A stretch of DNA of 7,922 bases, taken from contig JADJGB010000004.1 of assembly GCA_016708305.1 (NCBI GenBank), positions 1 to 7,922 on the forward strand. The letters are read 5' to 3'. A model generated the notes under the pieces. It was given only the letters and a program-made list of their open reading frames with translations, was not told the origin of the DNA and searched no databases. Made by a program: the position numbers and the translations under genes. Origin of the DNA: Sphingobacteriales bacterium (lineage in GTDB: Bacteria; Bacteroidota; Bacteroidia; Chitinophagales; Chitinophagaceae). Shown in pieces: positions 1 to 6,784 of this stretch; position 1 is the first letter of the stretch; each line of letters opens with the position of its first letter.

Positions 1-2
1 TC

Positions 3-279
3 CCGGCGTTCAAGAACCTGGCCGAGGAGGAGCAGTTCTACGCCTCTTGGAGCTTCGCGGAAGACTTCGAGGTAGGGAGCGAGGAGCTTGTCTACGAGCC
101 CAGGGTCACCCAAGCCGCGCGAGCACGTCTACCGAGTTCGCTTCGATGATCAGGAGATGGCGACGCTTCAGGCCATGGCGAAGCGCCGCGGAGTACCGGT
201 CTCAGTGATTCTGCGCGAGCTTGCGAGGGCTCAGCACGCCCGTACTCGTTCTCGAGCTGGAACCAGGCACACGGCATGA
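3..279 (+). pseudogene. CopG/ribbon-helix-helix antitoxin, 5'-truncated and frame-split
   Basis: Two overlapping frames together make one antitoxin-like protein. Frame 3 (from base 3) reads PAFKNLAEEEQFYASWSFAE, resembling the N-terminal signature of CopG-type antitoxins of the type II 'FKSEAEEAEFWDTHD' kind. Frame 1 (88-279) carries a ribbon-helix-helix segment: the strand VYRVRFDD, then helices EMATLQAMAKRRG and PVSVILRELARAQ. In the family these are one polypeptide that binds operator DNA as a dimer and neutralises a partner toxin. Here the frame moves from 3 to 1 near 100-115, so one base is gained or two are lost. Frame 3 alone stops near 150. A free-standing reading of the second part would need a TTG start at 88 inside the first, without a clear Shine-Dalgarno. 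The true start and any toxin gene lie left of the window. No toxin-like gene follows downstream. Alternative: two overlapping small proteins. Confidence 0.6.
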
Positions 280-433
280 ACTCCGCGAACAAAGGCGCCC
301 CTGCCTCTTTCTTCATGCGCAAACGTTCTTCACGCCACGCAGATGGCTAGAATCACGCGCGTTTCGTTGAATCTGTGCGACTTCTGGTACGGGCGCCACC
401 TACAAGGTGAACCCGCTGACTACAGGAGAGCAC
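280..433 (+). promoter_or_regulatory. Intergenic leader with small inverted repeat and ribosome binding site
   Basis: No gene seen in these 154 bases. They hold a short perfect inverted repeat, CACCT-aca-AGGTG (397-409), which could be an operator half-site pair or weak hairpin 25 bases before the next start. A good Shine-Dalgarno AGGAG (424-428) is spaced five bases from ATG 434, and this fixes the start of the exported-protein gene. I could not pick a convincing -35/-10 pair. Confidence 0.5.
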
Positions 434-1344
434 ATGGCAACATCATCGAGGAAGCATCGCAACGTCACACTGGCCATTTCGGCATTTGTTTTGGTTGGAG
501 CATCTGGTGCGGGAGGCGCACTGGTCGAGCTGTCTCAAGGAGGAGCGATCAAACCGTCACCAGCAAGCTGAAGATACCGAAGGTCGGGGAGAATGCTTCG
601 CGCGCCTGATGCCAGTGGGTCAATCATCGCCACCCGACTTTTCGGCGCTGTTTGAGAGACAGACCGCGATGCTCGAAGGGACGAGCTGAATTGGTCGATG
701 GTTGCCTCGTGCAATCGTTGACTGATCCAGCCAACAGAGATTACGGCGCACCGGTTTCAGCTGGGTCGATTGAGTTTTCCAGTGCCGGGCGAGAGGCAAC
801 TAACGTCACCACGGCGGACCAGCAGATCCAATTTCACGATTGGGACGCAGGCACCTGGGCGCCCGGCAAGCATGTTGACATCGAAGTTTCTGGCGCAGGC
901 CCAGGCATCGGAGCGTTTTCAGAGGAAGCACGCACTCCAGCCGAGGCGACCCTTGACCAGCCCTCGGTGGATTTCTCCCACCCCGACAACCATCGATCGC
1001 CCCGAGCCCCTTGCTCATCGGTTGGTCGTATGACCAGGCCGCGAGGCATCAGAGAAAATATCAAGATGAGAGTCGATCTCTACGGGCCATGCACCCCAGA
1101 CGACTTTGTTGCACTTTGGATGCCGTTGCAGTTGCTACTTCGATATCGCGGCTCGTGCCGGGCAGATTTCGCCGAACGTGCTGGCGCGACTGAATACGGG
1201 CACCGGGGAATTGTACAGCTGCAGACGGTTGACGATCACCAGGTTGTCGTCTCTCGCGCAAATATCTTGGTGAGTGTCGCCACCATGACGAAGAAAACAG
1301 GGTACCATCGCCTTTGGCGAGGTGACGTACCGCTGAGCGTGTGA
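434..1344 (+). pseudogene. Exported protein of unknown function, frame-disrupted
   Basis: Function not recognised. ATG 434 follows AGGAG and starts a typical export signal: basic MATSSRKHRN, then hydrophobic VTLAISAFVLVGASGAGGAL. That frame closes at 569-571 after 45 residues, but protein-like text continues in other frames to 1344. Frame 3 gives PPDFSALFERQTAMLEG (632-682). Frame 1 then gives GCLVQSLTDPANRDYG, APGKHVDIEVSGAG and QPSVDFSHPDNHRSP (to about 1000). Frame 3 gives LLIGWSYDQ and later CCTLDAVAVA; frame 2 gives ISPNVLARLNTGTGELY (1166-1216); frame 1 gives LQTVDDHQVVVSRANILVSV. A reading path of about 300 residues through these pieces looks like one secreted or cell-surface beta-rich protein, possibly a lipoprotein. 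At least five frame changes are needed. The single frame 652-1344 has no better claim as a gene because its middle part (1010-1215) is out of frame. It sits directly ahead of the kinase, on the same strand. The stitched model is my inference. Confidence 0.45.
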
Positions 1345-1349
1345 AACTG

Positions 1350-2476
1350 ATGGCGATGCGCGAATCACTGTCGAAGGGCCAGACTTCGGGTACTCGCCCC
1401 GGAGGCGAAGTTTGGCCGACCTGGCTCGACGCAGAGGCGAGCGCGCGCCGCCAACGTTGTTGGCTACGCCCACGGCTGCAGTGAGTGTCGGCAACTGTTC
1501 GACGTGCCCACTTGCGGCCTCGGTTGGCGCTCCGGAGACTTGCTGAGCCTCACGCTCTCGCCGCGTGGTGAATGCTCGACTCCGGGGCGGGCGCGAGGGC
1601 GCCGTCTATGCAGCCATCGACACGCAACTGCACCGAAATGTGGCGCTCAAACTGCAGCCCGACCTCGGCCGCCGACAAGTCAGCGTGGGCGCGCTTGCTC
1701 AGCGAAGCGCGACTTTTCGCCCCGTGTCGCACTCCAACGTGGTGGCGACCTACGAGGTGGGCGTGTGAGACCGAAGTCTTTCTGGCGATGGAGCTCATCG
1801 AGGGTGAATCTCTCACCTGGCTCTCGACCAAGCAGAGATCTTGGCGCGAGGTCTTGGCTGTATTGGTTCAAGCTGGCTCCGGGCTGGTCGCCGCGCACAA
1901 AGCGGGGCTCGTGCACCGTGATTTCAAACCAAGCAACGTCATGGTCGGCAATGACGGGGAGCGCCCTTAATCGATTTCGGGCTGGCTCTCCAAGCTGACT
2001 TGGGGGGGCAGACGCTCACCCAAAAGAACTGGTCGGAACTCTCGCTCATACGGCCCCGGAGCAGAAGGCATCGGGTCGGGTCGACGCCAGGCCTACCAGT
2101 TTATCGCGTGACCGCCTGGGAGGCTTGGTCGGCTCTCGGCCTGGAGAGGGGTGCGAAGGGCCGAACAGCAAGGGCCCTGGAGGGCACCGCCGCATCGGTC
2201 CGCCGCGTGCTCCGCCGGGCGCTGGCCGAAGCCCCAGAGAGCCGATTCCCCTGTCGGCGGCGTTGCCCAGAGCCTGGTGAACGCGGCCCAAAAGGAGACG
2301 GGGGCGCGGCGGTGGCGGCCGCGCTGGAGCTGGCCGCGGCGGTGGTCGGCGCCGGGGAGCCGCGTGGTGGTGGCGTCAGGCGGCGGGCGCACTGCGACCC
2401 ACGCGCCCACGCGCGTGTGGGCGACCAGGCGAAGCGTAGCGGGCATGACGAAGTGAAGCGCGTGTTCTTAGGCTCT
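1350..2476 (+). pseudogene. Hanks-type Ser/Thr protein kinase, frame-disrupted and cut by an IS
   Basis: Motifs of a PknB-like kinase appear in order but hop frames. HGCSECRQLF (1471-1500) resembles the zinc-finger-like N-terminus of many myxobacterial kinases. Next come the glycine loop GGREGAVYAAID and VALKL with the ATP-binding Lys (1586-1654), the C-helix piece WARLLSEARLFA (1686-1721), SHSNVVATYEV (1727-1759), ETEVFLAMELIEGESL (1767-1814), and the catalytic loop HRDFKPSNVMVG (1914-1949). They are followed by DFGLAL (1973-1990), the APEQ element of VGTLAHTAPEQ (2032-2064), and VRRVLRRALAEAPESRFP of the last lobe (2198-2251). A hydrophobic stretch at about 2303-2356 could be a membrane segment. 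The family phosphorylates proteins on Ser/Thr in signalling; catalytic Lys, Asp, Asn and DFG are all present. At least seven frame changes occur, without stops along the joined path. The 3' end runs straight into the IS left end at 2476, so the usual C-terminal (often TPR) region is missing. The start is uncertain; ATG 1350 and 1356 are candidates. Confidence 0.8.
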
Positions 2477-2496
2477 TGATCAAAATTATCTAGTCA
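2476..2496 (+). repeat. Left terminal inverted repeat of the ISAzo13-like element
   Basis: Starts TTGATCAAAATTA and ends TAGTCA. It matches the reverse complement of 3503-3523 at 16 of 21 positions, including an unbroken CAAAATTA core and a GTCA block. The stop codon that closes the kinase fragment (TGA, 2477-2479) lies within this repeat, showing that the element ended the upstream frame. Confidence 0.7.
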
Positions 2497-3474
2497 AGTT
2501 GCGTGGTTGCAAAACGTAATTCCATTCTCCGTGAAAGGAGTGGGGCCTCAAATCGAGTTCGCTCATTGCGGCCTTCGTGATCTTCACCCCAGTGTTGTAC
2601 TTCCGTGGGTCAAGCTTGGCCTTGACCCGCAACCCTTTCGCGGTTCGTGTATTGCCAATCAGGTTCACGATTGTCTCGAAGGTCCGCAGCGGCTTCCCGC
2701 GCCAATTCTGGGTGATGTGGCAGAAGAGGCGATGCTCGATCTTGTTCCACTTGCTCGTTCCAGGCGGGAAGTGGCTCACGCGAACCTTCAGCTTTGCGTC
2801 GTCAGCGAATTTCTGCAGCTCAACCTTCCAGGCCCGAGTTCGATACCCGTTGCTGCCGCCAGCGTCTGCGGTGATGAACAACTCCCTGGCGCTCGGGTAG
2901 GCCGGCCTTCCCATCATCTTCCACCACTGACGAATCGAAGCCACCGCAAACTCGGCGGTGTCATGGTCGTGACCGACGCTGACCCATGCCTCGTTGCGCG
3001 CCCCTCGCGAGTCTTCTGCACGGCGTGCAGGCGATAACCCAGCACGTTGTTCAGCAGTCGTCCAACGGTCGTGGAACTCACCTGCCAGCCGTCGGTCGTA
3101 AGCGCCGCCGCTAGCTTCGCCCTGCTCTTGCAGGTCCATCGCAGCGGCGACATCGGATCGCCACGCGTGAGCGGGGCGACGAGCCGCTCCAGCGCAACTA
3201 CCAGGCCGGGCTGCGTCTTCTTGAGACTCGGTCGCCCTGCTCCCGCGCGACGAATGCGGCCCGTGGCCACGACACCGAGTTCGATATCCAGACGTCCCCT
3301 GCGGATCGTGTCTCGCGCCAAACCGGTCGCAGACGAGACAAGTGCATCGCCGCCATAGCCAATGGCGCGCGATTCCGCGGCCGCCCAAAGGCGCCGCGAA
3401 CGCTCGTCAAACGCAGAAGCAATTGCCGAGAACTTGCTCACAATTGAGGCCTCCAGCTCATCGTTCCGCTTCAC
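2486..3474 (-). pseudogene. ISAzo13-family DDE transposase with central deletion and frameshift
   Basis: Cut-and-paste transposase of the ISAzo13 group (Rhodopirellula-type DDE domain). The N-terminal frame opens at a GTG (3474-3472) and includes ERSRRLWAAAESRAIGYGG, GRIRRAGAGRPSL, TRGDPMSPLRWTCKS and the helix region up to GYRLHAVQKTREG, ending about 3001. A second frame resumes immediately at ARNEAWVSVGHDHDTAEFAV and runs to the stop at 2486, with ITADAGGSNG (second catalytic Asp), HFPPGTSKWNKIEHRLF (catalytic Glu region) and the family C-terminus FHGEWNY. Intact relatives carry about 80 residues between KTREG and NEGWVSVG, including the SVDTKKKE motif with the first catalytic Asp. These are missing here, and the frame is also shifted. 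The enzyme cannot be active. The start lacks a clear Shine-Dalgarno. The family sequence used for comparison is from memory. Confidence 0.85.
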
Positions 3475-3502
3475 GCGACGGCAATATCACAAACACTTCA
3501 GA

Positions 3503-3523
3503 TGACGCGTTAATTTTGGCCAA
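3503..3523 (-). repeat. Right terminal inverted repeat of the ISAzo13-like element
   Basis: Read on the minus strand it starts TTGGCCAAAATTA and ends CGCGTCA. It pairs with 2476-2496 (16 of 21). It lies upstream of the transposase start, as expected for the 5' end of the element. Confidence 0.7.
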
Positions 3524-3534
3524 TCCTTGGCCCA

Positions 3535-4890
3535 GGGCGCCCCCCCCCCCGGCCCCGCCCCCCCCGGGGGCCCCCCCGGGGGGGCGGGGCGGGGGGGCCC
3601 CCCGGGGGGCCCGGGGCCGGGGGGGCCGCCCGCGGGCGGCCCCGCGGCCCCCCCCCCCGGGGGGGGGGGGGGGCCGGGCCCCCCCCCCGGGGGCGGGGGG
3701 GGGGGGCGCCGCCGGGGGGGGGGGGCCCCCGGCCCCCCCCCCCCCCCCCGGGCGGGGCGCGGGCGCCCCGGGGGGCGGGGGGCCCCCCCGGGGGGCGCGG
3801 GGGGGGGGCCCCCCGGGCCGGGGGGGGGGGCCGCCGCCGGCCCCCCCCCCCGCCCGCCCGGGGGCGGCGCGCGGCGGCCCGGGGGGCCCCCCCCGGGGGC
3901 GCCCCCGGGGGCCCCGGCGCGCGCGCCCGGCCACCCCCCGGGGCCGGGCCGCCGGGGCCCCCCCCCGCGGGGGGCCCCCCCCCCCCGGGCGCCGCCGGCG
4001 CCCCCCCCCCCCCCCCCGGGCCCGGGGGGGCCCCGCCGGGGCCCCCCGGGGGCGGCCCCCCCCCCCGGCGGCCCCCCGGGGGGGGGGGGGGGGCGGCCCC
4101 GGCCCCCCCCCCCCCCCGGGGCCCCGGTCCCCCCCCCGGGGGGCCCCCCCCCCCCCGGCCCCCCCGGGGGGGGGCGGGCGCCCCCCCCCCCGGGCCGCGG
4201 CCCCCCCCCCCGGCGGGGGGGGCGGGCCCCCCCGCCCCCCCGCCCCCCCCCCCGCCGCGCGCCCCCCCCGGGGCTTCGGGGCCGGGCCGCGCCCCCCCGG
4301 GCGCCCCGGCGGGGGCCCCCCGCGCGGCGGCCTTCCTCCCCCCCCCCCCCCCCCCCCGGGGGCGCCCCGCCCCCCGCCCGGCCCGGGGGGGGTGGGGGGG
4401 GGCGGGGGGGGCCGGGGCCGGCCCCCCCCCCGGGGGCGGCGGGGGCGGCGCCCCCCCCCCCCCCCCGCCTCCCCGGGGCGGGGGGGCCCCGGGGGCCGGC
4501 CGCCCCCCCCGGGGGGGGGCGCGGCCCCCCCGCGCGGGGGGGCCCCCCCCCCGGGGGGGGGCCACCCCGCCCCCCCGGGGGCGGGCCCCCGGGCCGCGGG
4601 CCCCGCCCCCCCCCCGGGGGGGCCCCCCCCCCGCGGGCGGCCCCGGGGGCCCCGGGGGCCGGGGGCCCCCCCCCCCCCCGCGGGGCCCCCCCGGGCCCCC
4701 CGGCCCGGCGCCGGCCCGGGCGCCCCCCCCCGCCCCCCCGCCCCCGCCCCTTGGCCTTAGGGGGGGGGGGGGGGGGCCGGGGGCGCGGGGGGGGGCGGGG
4801 GGGCCGGCCCCGCCCGGGGGGGGGGCCCGGCCCGCCCCGGGGGGGGGGGCGCGGGGGGGCGCCCCCCGGGGGGCCGGCCCCGGGCCGGGC
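3535..4890. other. G/C-only low-complexity block, probable sequence artefact
   Basis: By eye only about 15 of 1356 bases are A or T. The first 398 (3535-3932) have none. The composition is runs of G and C of 5 to 18 bases on both strands, with no repeat unit, codon pattern, ribosome binding site or recognisable motif. Frames stay open for hundreds of codons only because stop codons need A and T. Their products would be nearly pure Pro, Gly, Arg and Ala and are not credible proteins. The left edge is abrupt: normal sequence runs to 3534. No genome region I know of has this make-up over more than a kilobase, so a base-calling, consensus or assembly failure is the simplest reading. It may hide a real segment, such as the rest of the kinase gene and one end of the IS91 element. 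Confidence 0.8.
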
Positions 4891-5230
4891 CGGCGGGAGG
4901 CCTTCGCGCCGGACCCCTTGGCGGGGCCCCCCCCCATTTTACCGACGAAGGGGCCGGCCGGGCAGGGGGGGCCCGGGGCCCAGGCCTGGCGAGCATGGGC
5001 ATGGGCGAGGGCCACCCCGGGGGGCCCCGGGCGCCCGCGGGGGGGCGCCCCGCGCCGGGGCGAAGAAGAAGCGCGTACGCGGGGCGCGCTCCCAGCGCTC
5101 CCGGGGGGGGCCCGGGGGGGACGCCCCCGGGGGGACTCGCTGGTCCGGTTCGCCGGGGGGGGGGGGCGGGCCGGGGGCCGGCGGGGGGGCCGCGGCGCGC
5201 CGGCCCGGCCCAGGGGGGGGCCCGGGGCCC
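4891..5230. other. Transition zone from G/C block to normal sequence
   Basis: A/T bases return in islands, for example ATTTTACCGACGAAGG (4936-4951), GCGAGCATGGGCATGGGC (4989-5006), GAAGAAGAAGCGCGTACGC (5061-5079) and GACTCGCTGGTCCGGTTCGCC in two parts around 5134-5154. They are separated by G or C runs of 6 to 10. No frame gives a recognisable protein. The gradient suggests falling sequence quality going left rather than a biological boundary. Confidence 0.6.
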
Positions 5231-5233
5231 GCT

Positions 5234-5347
5234 CCCACAATAGGCGTTTGCGAGGCGGCGTGGATGTGAGCACGGCCGTGGCGGGTGAGCACGCCGAGCA
5301 AACGTCGGGTTGAAAGAAGCCGCGTTGGCACGGCGCCTGCTATTGGG
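5234..5347. repeat. Nested inverted repeats downstream of the IS91 transposase, candidate origin end
   Basis: CGTTTGC (5245-5251) is inverted perfectly as GCAAACG (5298-5304). Inside these, GGCGT (5257-5261) pairs with ACGCC (5291-5295), and the centre holds the palindrome CACGGCCGTG (5271-5280). GTGAGCACG occurs twice in direct orientation (5266-5274, 5285-5293). An outer imperfect pair links CCCACAATAGGCG (5234-5246) with CGCCTgcTATTGGG (5334-5347). The position 3' of the transposase is where IS91 elements keep the replication origin end. The assignment is inference. Confidence 0.4.
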
Positions 5348-5538
5348 CACAAAGCCCCAGCGGTACCCGACTCAGCACTGGTATTCGCGTGGCCGGTGGT
5401 GACCGAGATGGGCTGCAGGTCTGCGTGGGTTGGCCTTCGAGCGCTGGGCGACACTGCCGTGCTGGCCCATGCGCGCACGTCTCTCGCGCGGGCGTCGCCG
5501 CTTGAAGCTGCCGATGGTGGGGCTGTAACTGACGGAGC
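5348..5538. other. Non-coding tail between the transposase stop and the structured end
   Basis: About 190 bases with no supported gene. The open frames here on either strand are extensions or shadows without recognisable protein content or ribosome binding sites. A long untranslated tail after the transposase is usual for IS91-type elements. Confidence 0.5.
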
Positions 5539-6780
5539 TCACGAAGTATCCCTTGGCTTCGGGGTGGCGCGTGGCAACGGCCGGCTGATGAGGTTGGTGC
5601 TGCCGCACTTCTGGCAGCGAGTGACGTCAATGCCGGTCAGCAGCAACAGCAGCTCGCGCCAGGTGGGTTGCTCGATGACGGGCTGGGGGATGGATGGCGT
5701 CGGCGGCGTGGCTTTCGGCGCGGCCTTGGCCTCGAGGAGTCGGCGGGCGGTGACCAACTTGGTGTTGACGTTGGCGGGAGCCAACAGCCCGTAGTGGCGC
5801 ATCTTCACGAAGCGGTCCGGCAGCACGTGCTGTAGAAAGCGGCGCAGAAATTCTTTCGGGGCCAGTGAGGCCGTCTGCTCGCCCCAAGTATGGAAGATGA
5901 CTTCGTCTTGGGTGACACTGACGAGGCGGTGGTTAGAGAGGCCAACGCGGTGGGTGTACCGCCCGAGGTATTGGTACACCGCCTCGGCCCCGGCGAAGGG
6001 GGCCTTCGCATACGACACCCAGTTGATGTGGAATAGCTGCTTTCGTAAGCGTCGCCACGCGGCCGCTTCGTCGGGCACATTGACGAAGCCTTCGACACCG
6101 CGCACGTCGAGTCGGCCAGCTCGGTACGCCTCGCTCAAGAGTGCCATCAACTTCCCGCGGAAGAGTTTCGACAGCACTTTCACGGGGAAGAGGAATTTGC
6201 GGCGAGCGGCCTTCCACTTCGCGCCATCGGGGCTGAGGCCACCGCCGGTGACGATGCAGTGAATGTGAGGGTGAAAGCGCAAGTCACGCGTCCAGGTGTG
6301 CAGCACTGCGGTGAAGCCCACCTGCGCACCCAGTCGCTTCTCGTCGTTGCCGAGGGCCAGCAGCGTCTGGCTCGCCGCCGCGAACATCGCCTCGAAGAAG
6401 AGCCTACGGTTTCTCATCACGATGCCGTTGAGTAGGTCGTCGGGCAGGGTAAAGACGACGTGAAAGTAATCGGTGGGCAACAGCCGCTTGATGCGGCCCG
6501 ACAGCCATTTGGCCTGGGGCCCCGCCTGGCACGCAGGGCAGTGTCGGTTGCGACACGAGTTGAACACCGACTTCTCGTGGCCGCAGTCGGCGCACACATC
6601 TATCCGCCCGCCCAGGACTTGCGTCCTGCAGGCCGAGATGGCTCGCAACACCTTTCGCTGCGCCTCGCTCAGCGCGTGCTGCCTCTTGAATGCGTCGCCG
6701 TGGGCGCGAGCTATGTCGCCCACCGTAGGCCGTGGCGGCCCCTGCACGTCGCCGCGCAGGGGCACCTCGTGGCTGTGCAT
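5539..6780 (-). CDS. IS91-family HUH (Y2) transposase
   Basis: 413 residues, a normal length for the family, and apparently intact. It nicks single DNA strands and stays joined to the 5' end through tyrosine, driving rolling-circle transposition. Visible order: an N-terminal zinc-binding region CADCGHEKSVFNSCRNRHCPAC (Cys 63, 66, 76, 81, 84, written here only as landmarks); the metal-binding HUH motif in HPHIHCIVTGG (His 172 and 174); the paired tyrosines in AVYQYLGRYTHRVG (Tyr 271 and 275, spacing of four as in IS91 TnpA); and a late CQKCGS pair (Cys 389, 392) that may bind zinc. ATG 6780 lies 4 bases after the stop of the integrase gene and has no strong Shine-Dalgarno, so translation is probably coupled to the upstream gene. 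The last 25 residues are basic and Pro-rich. There is no sign of truncation or frame damage. Confidence 0.93.
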   Translation of the reverse strand: MHSHEVPLRGDVQGPPRPTVGDIARAHGDAFKRQHALSEAQRKVLRAISACRTQVLGGRIDVCADCGHEKSVFNSCRNRHCPACQAGPQAKWLSGRIKRLLPTDYFHVVFTLPDDLLNGIVMRNRRLFFEAMFAAASQTLLALGNDEKRLGAQVGFTAVLHTWTRDLRFHPHIHCIVTGGGLSPDGAKWKAARRKFLFPVKVLSKLFRGKLMALLSEAYRAGRLDVRGVEGFVNVPDEAAAWRRLRKQLFHINWVSYAKAPFAGAEAVYQYLGRYTHRVGLSNHRLVSVTQDEVIFHTWGEQTASLAPKEFLRRFLQHVLPDRFVKMRHYGLLAPANVNTKLVTARRLLEAKAAPKATPPTPSIPQPVIEQPTWRELLLLLTGIDVTRCQKCGSTNLISRPLPRATPKPRDTS

Positions 6781-6784
6781 CGGC

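Larger units (their letters stand above)
2476..3523 (-). mobile_element. ISAzo13-family insertion sequence, internally deleted
   Basis: The element is bounded by imperfect inverted repeats (2476-2496 and 3503-3523) and filled by one broken transposase on the minus strand. Its length is about 1048 bp. Adding back the roughly 250 bp missing inside the transposase would give about 1.3 kb, normal for the family. The dinucleotide TC flanks both outer ends (2474-2475 and 3524-3525), a possible 2-bp target duplication, though two bases can match by chance. The left end truncates the kinase gene. The right end lies only about 12 bases before the G/C-only block begins. With no intact transposase it could move only if a related enzyme acted in trans. 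Confidence 0.75.

Noticed and set aside
2000..2479. Separate 159-residue gene
   Set aside because: Its content (VTAWEA, VRRVLRRALAEAPESRFP) is the C-lobe of the kinase domain begun upstream in other frames.
3535..4890. Possible purine/pyrimidine collapse or A-to-G/T-to-C hypermutation of a normal gene
   Set aside because: Collapsing normal DNA to R/Y would give mean runs of about two bases. Runs here are often 7 to 15, so simple transition mutation does not explain it.
3342..5273. Very long open frames on both strands (about 470 to 590 codons) rich in Pro, Gly, Arg, Ala
   Set aside because: They arise because the G/C-only block cannot contain stop codons. Several frames on both strands are open at once, with no motif or ribosome binding site.
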